From Aphidius gifuensis (Eukaryota > Arthropoda > Insecta > Hymenoptera > Braconidae), in contig NC_057789.1 in NCBI RefSeq assembly GCF_014905175.1, positions 6,944,001 through 7,008,000 of the forward strand: DNA of 64,000 nucleotides, given 5' to 3'. Every line of letters begins with the position of its first letter. Positions within the stretch are counted from its first letter, which is position 1. Made by a program: the position numbers and the translations under genes. This document shows positions 23,901 to 38,200 of this stretch, piece by piece. Under the pieces are notes generated by a model. The model was not told the origin of the DNA, searched no databases, and worked only from the letters and a program-made list of their open reading frames with translations.

Positions 23901-25960
23901 AAAGAAAAACAAAATACATAAAAAAAAAAAAAAAAAATCAATGCCTTGTTGAAAATAAGAGCAGGATTAAAAAGATGACGGTCAGGGTCATCACCTTGCT
24001 CTTCTCAAAATCTCAATTTGTCCATACACCAACATCAAGAAATCTTGAGTGTTTTTATCCCAGCTTAAATTGCCATCTATATATATAAAATATAAACTAT
24101 TTGATTTAAAATTTTCAGTAAAAAATCACACTTGATATTTTATTTTTTCTACAGATATTTTGTTATTCCTAAGGTGTTTCTATCAAAACTGAATTTAATT
24201 TTCTATTCACTCTGACGAGAAAGCAACTTTTGAAGACTTTTCAATCGATCTTACGTTGAAAGAGACATTTGAAAAAAAAAAAATAAAAAACTATTTTTAT
24301 TCTTTATTTTATTTACTCAGATGAAAGCTCAATATTTTTTTTTTTTTTTTAGCTTGTTTTATCAGTGATTGTTTATTGAAAAAATAGTTTATCTATTATC
24401 TTGTTAACTGCTGTTGCTTGACTCTGTATAACGGTGTCCTCGACAAGTAGTGATCAAGTGTTGTACAAACAATTTTAAACTTAACTACTTTTTGCATATA
24501 GTATCCTGTTTATCCGTGTATACACATATTAATATTATTATAAACTTTAAATATTTTCACAAACATTTTCAATATGCTTTGATTTATTCATCCTGGCATT
24601 GTTTGAATAATTTTCTTTTCAACTTTATTTTATTTTTCTTTTTTTATTTAAATATTCTCACAAAATAAATATGATAAATCTCATTCAAACTAGATAAATG
24701 AAATATTAATATTCAAATAGATAATAGACAATGAATTATTATTTTTTTTGTAAATTAAAAATAATATTTATTTCAAATTAAAATTTCATTGAAATTTTTA
24801 TCAATTGATTTTCCCATCGGGAGACTGTGAACCAGGAAATATTATTTATTATTTATTTGAATTTTTTTATGGTTGGCAATTGGTTCAGATGTATAACTTT
24901 CACGAGACTATGGACATTAGCAAAAATATTTATTAACAAGTAAATTAAAGTGATAATAGTTTATCGTATTAATTACGTAATAATTTTCTTTGTAAATATT
25001 AATTAATATATTTTATTATTAAATGTATATTATATTTAATTTATTTAAACTTTAAAAGGATGAAACACGCGAAAATATAAATTATTTTCCAATTTACTAA
25101 ACCATTTAATCAAATAAAAAAAAATAATAATGATGAAATGAGTTTTGAAGTAATAACTCAGTAGTAAAATGAATTAATCATCCACTCAAATATAATTATA
25201 AAAAAAGGAGTAAAAAAAAAAAAAATCTACCGAGATTTAAATTTAAATAAATTACACAAAAAAAAATAAAGGATTACTATTTTTTTTTTTTTTATGAAAT
25301 ATACTCCACCTTGTGCTCCACACTTGTTTTCTCTGACGAATAACTTTCAAATATAATTCAACGAATTCAATTGAGTATAACGCCTAGTATTAATTCCAGT
25401 ATATCCACATACATATAAATAATATATTAAAGTAGGTAAAGAGAGTAGAAAAAGGAAAAAAAAAATTGAGATAATATCTTGAATATAAAAAAACTAAAAA
25501 CAAGTTTGATGTATAAAATGTTTGTTCTCAACAAACAATCAGGTTGAACTTTTTTTTTTTTTTTGTCATCATAATGAAATTGATAATTGGATATTGATGT
25601 AATAAAATGTCATATTTAATAATTTATTACAAAGTCTGATCTATTGAAATAAATATGAAATAAATATATTTATTGCAATGTATATTTTTGAAAGGCGAAA
25701 GGATGAGTTCCGGAAATATTACAAATATTTGTAACTGTTACATTAAATTGTACGACAAATAATAATATTTAATTTATAAATACTATATGTGAGATTGTAA
25801 AATATTATTTGAAATATAGTTTTGTCAATTTTATATATTTTTTATGCATGCAATTATTCCGTTCAGTGAGGAATTAATCGAACACAAAAAAAAAAAAAGT
25901 AAAGGTGTACTTCATACGAGATATGGAGAGTCATTGGAAGGAACGAATTGACCATTGGTG
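20963..25960. other. Long region without a recognisable coding gene
   Basis: I find no open frame here with protein-like composition. Frames of 60-72 codons (near 21315, 22337, 23891, 24450) are short, lack recognisable motifs and in part consist of homopolymer codons. Several islands of more balanced composition interrupt the A/T filler: 21490-21620, 22265-22440, 23200-23300 and 23940-24065. They could be non-coding exons, enhancers or the 5' untranslated exons of the downstream cadherin. Confidence 0.5.
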
Positions 25961-25962
25961 AA

Positions 25963-26010
25963 GTTTATATACAAGCAGGATCACATTAACTAGCACTATT
26001 CAGTCACTCG
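25963..26010 (+). promoter_or_regulatory. Candidate core promoter of the cadherin gene
   Basis: A TATA-like tttatata (about 25963-25971) is followed about 35 bases later by attcagtcac, which contains the arthropod initiator TCAGT (26000-26004). This lies about 290 bases upstream of the cadherin start codon with no acceptor-like site clearly required between them. A less A+T-biased tract follows (tgaaacgcgaaactggacga). This is a candidate site based on motifs and spacing only. Confidence 0.4.
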
Positions 26011-26292
26011 TGAAACGCGAAACTGGACGAAAGTTTTTATATTTTTTTATATCATTTGTGGCAAGTTGAAAGTGTTTCGTGAATATATATTTATTTTTTT
26101 TTTAAAAGAAACAAAAAAAAAAAAAAAAAGAAAGAGTCTTGTGATTTACTTAGTGCTAATTGTAAATAATTAAAATTGAAATTAATAATAATAAAAGAAA
26201 CGAGTCTTTTGAAAGTATCAAAAATATTGATTAATATTTTTTTAAATAAATTTTTAAAATTTCAGAATTAATTTCCATGCAGATCTTTCAAT

Positions 26293-29200
26293 ATGAAATT
26301 CACACGACGAAAAGGGGAATTTTTTTTTTCAAATAAAATATTTAAATATTTTATTGCTGGGATATTTGTTTTAACTTGGATAAATTGTGCAACAGGTTAG
26401 TGAAATTATTTATAAATCAAATAATATATTTATTTAAAATTAATATAAATTTTTAAAAAGTAAATTTTATTTTTGGAGTAAATTTATTTATGATTTATGA
26501 ATATATATTTTTCATTTTGAGCTATAATTAAGAAATAATAAAATTCAATGAAACGCGAAAAATGAATACTTAAATGAAGAAAAACCGTAATTTAAAATTT
26601 ACCATACTTTTAAAATGAAAATTTTTTAAAACTTGGTATTTAAAGTTGCCATGTATAGAACAAAAAAAAAAAAAAAAATATATAATAACAGTAAAGCTGA
26701 TGATAAATGACTTCCGATAATACAAAATTAATATAAACTGTAGTTAAGAGTGACTCGGTAATCTCTTCTGAATAAAATACACCATGAAAACAGTATTACA
26801 GTAATCAGAAAATTCAGCAAACGCATAGAGCCTTTCTCTGAACAAACTATAATCACCACCACGTGGCAATGAAAGTAAAAAAAAAATTTAAGACACAAAC
26901 TAAACTCTTAATACGTAATTCGAAACAAGTCAACAACTAAAAATAAAAAAAAAAATATTAAACATACAAACAAACTTTGACTTATCATACAGTTTTGCAA
27001 CAAAAAAAAAAAAAATGGAAAAGTTGAAGAAAAAAAAAAGTTTTGAATATAAAAAGATAAAAAAAAAAAATAATAATAATATTAATTTTCATTTGATATA
27101 GTTCAAGTTTGATGATGCAATTTTATTTTAAATTATCTGAATTATTTCTATAGAAATGCCACTGACAAATAAATTTAAAATTGAAAAGAGAATATAAAAG
27201 AGAGTGATTTTTCGGATTTTATTTTTCTTCAATATTCCATTCTCAATTGATAGTATTATTTCTTAAAAATCATTGTCAGTATATATTCTATTTCTATGTC
27301 AAATATTACCGGAAATATTGACAAGTAAAAAATTTTAAAATTCTGTTTTATTGATTTATAAATTTGTGATATTTTTTTATTAGGATGTCAATTTTATCCA
27401 GTTGGTGAATATTTAAAGTTCATCAGAGTACCTGAAAATTTAGCAGTTGGTGCTGAAGTATTGTCTCTTGAAGTTCATCCACGTACTCAATTAACAATCA
27501 TTCCAATTGACCAGGTTCATTGATAAAAAAAAATCACATAATCTTTTATTATTAAAATAATATTTTTAGCGAATTTTTTTGTAATAATAATTGTAATATT
27601 TTAATGTCAGGAAGAAGATGCTAAATATTTTTCTTACAAGGATGTTAATGAGACTCATATATCTGTGATACTTTCACAATCACTTGATAATTTAATTGAT
27701 TCTGGATATTCAAGGAACATTCTGAAGTTTCGTTTTCTTTGCGATTACTCAGACACTGCTAATTCACTGGTAAGTACAATAACCCAAAAGATTTATCAAT
27801 AAGACTAGGAAAAAAAAGCTTAAAGGTTCTACCAAAAGTAGTTAAAATGATAAAAAATAATAGTAGTTGAAACAATTGATTGGTAGGATTATTTTACGGG
27901 TGGCTAAACACAAAAAAACATGGACCCGACGAGACAGAGCAATGAACGCATTACTTTATAACATCATCAACCTTAGTATCATTAAATTAACAATTTACCA
28001 ATCATAATAATATTGATTTATTTAAACAATTTTATTATCAATATTAAAAAGTTTTATAAAACTTTAACAAATGAGTGATTTAAAGTTTTTTATTTTTTTT
28101 TTTTTTGCAACACATTTAACAAACCGTGATGAAAAAAAATTGAAAACTCATTCTTTCGTTGAAAAAATAATAAAAAAAATAATTTTATTTGTCATTTTAA
28201 TTGTTTATCTTTTTATTTTTTTTTTTATATTAATTTATTTTACTTTTTTTAATGTATCTTGAAATGAAAAAACAAATATTTAACTTACTTTCCCCTGTGA
28301 TCGCAAAAATTTTAAAAGCGTTACAATTGTGTTAAAGCATGTATAAATTGAAAAATAAAAATGGTAAAAATAAAGATATAAATGAAAACTACAATAAGAA
28401 AAAAAAAAAATCTGTGCACGTGATGGAAATAAATTTTTTTAAAAAAAAGAACAATACACACCTTCAGAGCGTGACGAGTAATAGAGATATCGCGTGTGAA
28501 TTTTCATCTAATAATAATTTAATTTAATTTTTGAAATGAAAATTTATTTGATTTAAATTTTAATAAGTTCAAAAAAATAATCAAAATTTTTATAAATATA
28601 GATTTCTTCTCATTTGTCGATGACTGTTTACGTTGAAGATGTCAATGATCATACACCACAATTTATTGGAGCACCTTATAACGTGGCTGTTGATGAATTG
28701 ACACCACCAGGTAAAAAAAAAAATTATACTTATTAATAAACAATTAAATGCAAATATTTACGCAATTGTAAAACATAATTTGTATTTATGTAGAGTTAAA
28801 TAATCTTGATAATATTTTGATATAATTGTTTTCATATTATCTGCTGATTAATAATTATTTGCATGATGATAATAAATATTGAAATATTAACTATAATAAT
28901 TGCTCAATAGGTACAATAATATTTCGTGGAATTAATGCATTTGATGGTGACAAAATAAACACACCAAATAGCGATGTGCATTATGCGATAGTGAGAGGTA
29001 ATGAGGATGATAAATTTTCTCTCGAATCTGGTCATCGAACTGCTTTAATCCTTCGAAAATCACTCGACTATGACAATGGTGATAGAAAATATCAGCTCGT
29101 TATAACAGCAACAGTAAGTTGAATTTTTTTCTAAATATTTATTTTAAATAAATAATAAAGGTTATTAAATTTTCAATGATAATTACTTTCTAATAAAAAT

Positions 29201-32200
29201 TACTGTGCAATTTGTGTATTTAAAATTATGATTTTTTTTAAAGCTGGTTATCCATGCATGTACTTATCACAACTATATGATATTAATCTTATATTTTTAT
29301 TTAAATATCAATATGTTTTATCTATCTAGGGCAATAAAAAAAAAATTGTCAGCAGTGTGTAGTTGATATTTCAAAGTGATGTAATCGATTTATATTAAAA
29401 CTCTCAAGTGTCTACAAACACAAACAAAAAAAAAACAATCAAAAAGACAAAAGAAACATTAGATAAAAGCCAATAGCTTCTTATAGAATGATAAACAACA
29501 TAGTTGAAGATAAATATTATGATTAAAATATTTACTAGAGTATTCTACAAGCGTAAAATTTTAATCTACTAAAATATTAAGTGGCAAATGAGATCTTGAG
29601 TCAATGAATTAATTCAACTCGTTCAATTTATTGTGTTTATTTTTTTAATTATTATATTTAACCAACAGGATCGTGGTACACCAGTTAGAAGTGCAAATAC
29701 AACAATTATTATTAACGTGATGGACAATGATGACCTTGCTCCAAAATTCACTCAAGACACGTACAGAGCAAAAATATACGAGACTTATCCTTTTCCGGTG
29801 AGTTGCATCCTTGGTGGAAATATTTCTCCGCTATTTTTTCACTTTTTTCCGAAAATAACCCATGGTTGGAGAAATGGCAAATAAATTTCTCCGACCTTTC
29901 TCCACCTAAAATTTATTCCGACTTTTTTTTAACTTTTTCAATTTTTCCAAAAAACAAAAACATTATTAATTTTTGAGTAATTATTAATTCTTGGTATGAT
30001 GATGTTCATTTTTTTTTGGAAAAACTAAAAATTCGAAGACACTTTTTTCAAAAAAGTTGATATAAGTACCTACAATGTATATCAATATTATATATGTATA
30101 TTGATATTGTATTATATTTATGTTAATTAATGTCATGAGCATTTACAAGGAACATACTATTGGGAAAAAACTTCTTTTTATATTCTTCGTTATTTTAATT
30201 GAAAAAAAATTTTAAAAATATAAAACTAAAAATGATGTTAATTTAAATGAATCACCAAGAAAAACAAAATCACATGATAAAGAAAATGTAAATCATTTAA
30301 ATTAACATCATTTTTAGTTTTATATTTTTATTTTTTTACCATCTTAAAGTCTTGAGATTAAAAAAATAAAAAAATAAAAATTGAAAGGAATTGTTATAAG
30401 AAAAGCTTGAAAAGAATAAAAAATTCAAACGGAATAAATGATGAAATACATAAAAAAAGAAAAATATCTAGTTCTCGATTTAATGGGAAGAAAAAAAAAG
30501 AAATTTATTATAAATTTTTTTTCATTTTTTTGTCATTTAGAGAAGCTCGATTCATACAGAGATACACTTCGACAATCCAATATCAGCAAAAGACCAAGAC
30601 ACATCAATAAATACACCGATAAAATATACTATAATGACTGGTAATGAACGTGGATTATTTAAAATAAATTCACAAAATGGTAGTTTATATCTTCAACGTC
30701 CAATTGATATTGATAATGAAAAAATTCCAAACAATACATTTCATTTACAAATTCATGCAATGCAAATTGATAGTCCATTAAAGTATGATAACGCAAGAGT
30801 TGAAATTGAAATACTTGATTTAAATGATAATTTACCTGTATTTGAAGTTGAAAATTATAACATAAGTATTGTTGAAAATTTACCAAATGGTTTTAGTGTT
30901 TTACAAGTTGTTGCAACAGACAATGATCAAGGTGATAATGCTGAATTTATTTATCAATTAAATGACACATCTGGTGGTTTTTTAATTGATGAAAAAAGTG
31001 GTTGGTTAACTGTTAAAGATGAGCGTGTATTAGATCGTGAAAAAATATCATTTTTAAAAATGTTTGTTTATGCTGTTGAAAAAAAAAAAAGTGTTGTACA
31101 AAAAATTAATGGTAAATCATCAGTTGAAGTTGAAGTAACATTACTTGATGCTAATGATAATAATCCAATTTTTTTACCAACAAATATTTATGAATTTACA
31201 ACAAAAAGTCATGTTAAAATTGGAACTGTTATTGGACAAGTACATGCTGTTGATAATGATCTTGGTAAAAATGGTGTTGTGAGATATGGTTTACAAAAAA
31301 CAAGTGGTAATAGTAGTTATGTTAATATACCATTTTCTGTTAATTCACGTACGGGTATTATAAGTGTTTCTGATACTCCGCTTACTGAAGGACGACATGC
31401 AATATTTGTTGATGCAACTGATCAACCAGTTAATCCAAGTGAAAGAAGATTTTCATTGGCTGTTGTTACGATTGATGTGTTTCCTCCAGGTGGTATGTTT
31501 AATAATAACATTCGTTTTTTCTTTATACACTTAATATATTTTCATGAAAAAATATAATGTTTAATATAAATTCCAATAATTTTTTTGTCTAATAAAAATT
31601 ATTTATTAAATTATAATTTATTTCTATCAGAGGATAAAATGTCAATGCCTGACTTTGTGGGTTCACCGTATGAATTTTGGGTTGGGGCAAATGTTCCAAT
31701 TGGTACAAGTGTTGGACAGATTCGTATCAACGAAGCAGTCAAAAAAAAAAATCATATCGTCTACGATTTACTTCACAGCTATCGTGAAGGAGGTAAATAA
31801 AAAAAAAATATTAAATATTTATATGAAAAAAAAAAATGGAAAATAAATAACTTTATTATAACTTTGCCATTAATAAAAAATCAATTTGCCCAACTACTCA
31901 TCAAGCAATGTATAAATAAATGAAATTGAAAAATTAATTTTCAGTTCCATTTGCGGTGGAAGAACAAACAGGCACCATAACAGTCATTGATAAAATTGAA
32001 AATTATGTTAAAAAATTATTTGATTTTGAAGCTGTTGTTACGAACGAAAGAGATTTAATGCTTGTTACAAATGTCTCAATTCATGTTGTTAATCCAAATG
32101 AAAATCGTGATTTATTTATAAAGTAAGTTAATCAATAATTATTTCCATATATATATTTTTAAATAATTCTTACAAAAATCACTGACTAGCATAAAAGAAA

Positions 32201-35200
32201 AAGTAAAAAAAAAATTAATAATAATAATTTAATTGACAATCAGTACTGCACGAAATGTAAAATTAATATTCTCAGGGACATGCAATTTTAAAAAATGGAT
32301 CAATAAAAAATAAATTATGTTAAAATATCATGTGATGTATTTAAATTCTCTTTTTCAAGAATATCATTTCGTTAGAATGAAAAAAAAAAAAAATATATAA
32401 AAAATCGACATTGCCGCGGGAAATGTGTAACAAGAAAATTTTTTATTCCTTCGAGAATTCATTGTAGCATATCAAGATTATAGAATATTTACGTGCAATG
32501 TATCTGATAAATATAATAATGATATTATTAAGATATAGAAATTTTAAATTTTACAAACCGCACGTACATAGTATATTATATAAATTTTATTGTAGATGCA
32601 GTTATAATAAGATGAATTTTAAAACACTCAACATGCTCTGATAGTCAATAGCTGTCGAACAAATTTACGATAAAAATTTAAATTTAACATTAAATTGTTA
32701 TAATAAAAATAAAAGATAAAAAGAGTAAACAAAAATATTATAAATAAAATTGTTTTTTTTTAAATTTTTTTTAGATATAAACATAGAAGAAAAAAAAAAA
32801 AGAAAAAGATATAATTTTTTTAAATTGTTATTTTTATAATTTTAGAGGTACAACAAAAGCTCCATTGGTATTTCACACAAAAGAAAATAGTCAAGATGCA
32901 TTTATTGGACAAGTACTTCCACGTAATGTTACAAACGCAACGAAAAATATACGTTTTCTTATCGCCAATCAACGTGATGTGCCTGATATAAAAATAACTG
33001 AGGACGGTGAACTCTATACTGTCGGTGGTCTTGACCGTGAAATGAGAGAAAATTACAGCATCACTGTAATTGCCGAGACAACGAGGGGCCTCAGGGTTTT
33101 TCAAGTTAGTTTATTATTTATTTTATAAGATCAATATCATTCGTTAATTTTACTTTTTTTCATTTCATTTAGTTTTTTTTTTTTGTTTTAATTTATTTTT
33201 TTATTGTCTTGATAATAATTCATCATCATTATTTAGTTTGTTTGTTTTTCTATAATTATTTATTTGTTTTTTTTTTTTTTTTAAATAAAGGTTACTGTTG
33301 TGGTAGACGATGTCAATGATAATCCACCAGTATTTGATTCATTAATGTACGTGGGACGAATCAAGGAAAACAGTAGAATTGGAACAGAAGTGATACTTGA
33401 TAAAAAAATAACAACTCACGATATCGACAGTTCTATCAACAGAAATTACAGTTTAATACTTGAAGGTGATGACAATAAACAATTTACAATTGATCAAAAA
33501 ACAGCAAGAGTTTATTTCAATGGTATGGAAAATAATTTGTTAGATAGAGAAGAAAAATCAACTTATGAATTGCAAATTGTTGCAACTGACAACAGTAAGT
33601 GAAAGTTACTATTTGTATTAAATTTATTTAAACTGTTAGATAAATAATAATTATCAAATTATTATTTATATATATTTTTTTTTAATATATAATGTAATTC
33701 ATGTATGTGACAAAAATGTAAAAGTGAACTTGTTTTTCTACTTTAAAGGCCTTCAGGATAAATAATTATTTAAAAATAAAAAAAAAAAAAAACATTAAGT
33801 ATTTATAGAAAGTTTAAAATAGTGAACGTAAAAATTTAAATTATAGATATATATTTATTTGAAAAAATTAAAAAAATATTTATTTAATTGAATGTAATTT
33901 TAAATTAATTATAACTACTTGTTATTTTTGTTATTGTTCAAGTGAAGTAATAAAATTAGAGAAATCAGTTGCAGTTCACTTGAAACCACAAGTGTTGCAT
34001 ATTTTTTTTTTTTTCAAGTTTCTTTGTAAAATAATTATAAATAAACTTTCTTTATTTTTAGTAAATCCAAAATCATTGGCTAAATTGACAATTGAAATTG
34101 AAGAAGAAAATGATAATGCTCCAGTATTTACAAAAATGATTGTGACTCCAAATTACGATATAAAAGTATCAGAAGAAATAAATCATGATGATAAATTTAA
34201 CTATCATAATTCACCAATTTTAAATGTTCCTGAAAATTCAACAATAGGTACAATGATTGTACGTCTTTTGGCCAATGACAAAGATGAAATTGACAATGGA
34301 AAAATAACATATGCAATTGTAAATGAAACAATAATGACAATTGATAGAAAAACAAATATAAAATCACATTTTATAATTGATAAAAAAACAGGTGAATTAT
34401 TTGTATCACGTGTCTTACCACCAGGTTTGAAATTTAATCTTAAAATAATTGCCAAAGATTCAGCAAATCAAACTGATAGTATAACAATAAAAATAATAAT
34501 TATTGACATTAATGATCATTCACCAGTATTTAAAAAATCTTGGTATGAATTTAATATACCCGAGGGTATTTATACAAGTTATGAACTTGGTGAAATAACA
34601 GCAACTGATATGGATATGAATGAAAATGCAATAATAAATTATCAAATAAATTCAACAATAAATAATGATTTATTAAATTTAATATTTGATATTGATTCAA
34701 CAACTGGAATAATAACTGTAACTGGAAAACTTGACCGTGAAATATGTGATAGATATAATATTATTATTATTGCATATGACAATGGTAAACCACGTATGAG
34801 TTCAAGTGGAAATGTTGCAATAAATGTCTTGGATACAAATGATAATCCACCAGTATTTTATGGCTATACTGATATTATTTATACTCATAATAATGATAAA
34901 TATATTAATAATAATAATGTTGAATTACCAATATATTATGCATCAATAAATGAAAATACAAAAATTGGTACAATTGTTACTCGTGTTTATGCAAATGACA
35001 GTGATTTTATTGGTAATGGTAATGGTTTAATTTTATATGATTTATCATATTTAATTGGTGAAAAACAATTTTTTACAATTAATAGTAAAGATGGTGATAT
35101 AACAACAATTACAAAACTCAATTATGAAGATAAAAATTTTCATAATTTGACAATAATTGCACGTGATTTAGGATCACCAAGTCTTACCTCAACAGCATTT

Positions 35201-38200
35201 GTTTATGTTGAGATTGTTGATGTTGATGAACCACTAGATTATGATGATAAACTTTCAAACAATAAGCCAGTATTTCAACATCAATATTACGAAGTTGAAA
35301 TTGAAGAAAATTCAATAGTACCATTAACATTATTAAAATTAAATATTTCAATGTTACATAATAATAATCAAAGTCAAAATTATAAATTTAGTATTATATT
35401 TAATGATAATGATACTGAGTTAAATGATTATTTTAAAATTGATTCTAATAATGGTACATTGATATTGATTAAAGAAGTTGATAGAGAATATAGAAATAAT
35501 TATGAATTTAAAGTTAAAATTGATTGGCAAAAAAGTGGTCGTGGTATACCTGTTGTTATTTATCCAATAACAGATAATAGAATAAGTGATTTAGATATTA
35601 ATGAAGCAAAAATTATTATACGTGTCAAGGATATAAATGATAATGCACCAAGATTTAGGACAAAAGGACGACCTCTCCTTGCAGCAATTGGTACATCCAT
35701 CAATTATGGCCATGAAATTATAAAAATTGAGGTAGACACTTTTTTTTTTTTTATTTAAAACAAAGTTTAAATAGTTTTTTTAAAGAATATTATTATTATG
35801 ATGATGATGATGATCATCATAAGTATGTGTAAGAGTAAAGAAAAAAATAAAATTGACATATAAAAATAATGAGTTTCATTTTTTATAGGCTGAGGATCCA
35901 GATGAGGGAATAAATGGTGAAATAAGATATCAAATTCTTGGCCATGATGATGCACTACGTTTTGCCATTGACCCATTAACTGGTCAAGTGCGATCGGTGA
36001 GTACATTTTATCAGGATGCCGGACGAGTTTTTGGCTTTGATGTCAAGGCAACTGATCTTTGTGGCTCGGAAAATGGAAGAAGTAGTATAGTCAATGTTTT
36101 TGTAAGTATTAAAAAACTTTTTAAATTCAAGTGTAAACATATTGAGAATTATAATTTTATTGTCTAAAACTTTTTAAATATAAATTTTTTTTGTATTTTA
36201 GGTTTATGTTGTTGATGATAATAAACAAGTGGTAATGGTATTGGGTCAAAAACCAATTGAAATTGAATATCAAATTGGAGAAATAACACGGTAAAATTAT
36301 TTATAAAATTTTAATTTTTAAATATTATTTTGTGTATATTAATTAATTTAAAAATAATTGGATTTTTTAATTTTTTTTAGTGCATTACAAAATGTGACGG
36401 GTTTAGATGTTAGGGTGAGAAAATTAGAGCCACATATTGAAAAAAATCTTATTGATACAACAAGGTTTGCCAATTAATAAATAATAATTTTTTTTTTAAA
36501 TTATAATTAGCTAATATTTATTTGTATTTTATTTTTTAATAGCACTGATGTTTATCTGTACGCTGTTGATCCAGTCTTGAATGTCATGGTTGAAATGGAT
36601 AATCTAAATAGGTATATAAATTTTTATTGTGTACCCAAGTAAATTGAAAAATATATTTATGTTAAAATATTCTTGACAGTGTATTTAGAAAAAAAAAGAG
36701 TGAAATTAAAGGTGAACTTGAAAAATATCGTCTACTTGATATCACTGGAAATTCAATGAGACGTCAGCATTATTTAATGTCCACACTTGAAATGGGTGCG
36801 ATTTTACTTGGATGTGTTATTTTCTTAGGAGCATTGATTATTGCCTCTTGTATTGCTTGTATTCGACGAGGCAAAAGGTATGTGTTTTTTTCTAAATTTT
36901 TTCATCTATTTTTCTATTCAACTTACTCTTCAACAAAAAAATTAAATTAAATTTATATATGAGTTTAAAATTTAAATAAAAATTTAACCATGAAGATTCG
37001 CATGTTGAAAAAAGATACAAAAATTTTTCATCTATTTAGATAAAATTTTAAAATAAAAATTAAATATATAATATCAAGTGAATACATGCATAAAACAGCT
37101 TCGATATTTTAAAATAAAATTTTGCATTTTATATGTACTCTTGAGTGATGCACATGCGTTGCACTATGTTTATATATTTTTAACATAATATAAAAGAATT
37201 TAAAATATTTTTTTATTTATTATTTTTTATAAATAAAGTAGTAAATAATTCTATTTAGTTAAAGTTTTAAAACAGTGCATGCTTTAAATTCTTCTTAAAA
37301 CTTTTACAACATAATATATATACTAAAAAGTTTTTCAAGTTATCAAGGGTATCTTTATATCATTTTATGTTAAATTAATATTTGTAATTATGAAAATTTT
37401 AATACAGAATGTTAAATAAAAATTAATTTACTTTTTGTTATAGACACTGCCGTGATCCACCTTTAGGTGCTGCGATGTTTCCAGCTGGTGGACCAGTTGG
37501 TTTTGCATTGACTGAGCAAAGCACATCACTGGGAAAACCATCTCTATTTCCAGCTTTTGTTGATGGACTACGTTATTATCCAGAGCCATTTCCAAATGAT
37601 GAAAGAAGGCTCAGTATTTGTGAACATGAGCCTGGCTGTGTTCAACACAATCCATGGTAAATAATATAAAAACTTTGTTTGTTTTTTTTTGTACTACAAA
37701 GTTATTAATATGAATTAATTTTAGCCGATCTCGTAGTTGTGGAATGACCAAGAAAATACCACAAATTTCTAGTGTAAATAGTGCAGGATGCCATAAGTCT
37801 TCAGTAGCTTCACTTCACTCGAGTGGACAAGATTCTGGAATAGTAGCACGTCCATGTCACTGTGGCCATTCATCGAGTCCTTCAAGTACTGATAGCAGCA
37901 AGTTCGTATTATAATTCTTATCAAAATTATTATTATTATATTATATAAATTAATTTTATTTTAAATTTGGCTTTTTACATCAAAATTCCAATGGTTTTAC
38001 TTAATTTTAGTTTACCCTTTACTCGTGGAAATATACAAAGTAATTTTTCAAAGTATTTAACTTTAATAATTTAACATTTTATCCATCAAATTTAAATGTA
38101 TATATAAATTTTTTTCCTTTTTTTTTTTTCTATTTTCTTTATCCTATTAAAATTCTTAGGATAATGAATATGGAGATATTGCGTTCCAGTAGCTATGAGG

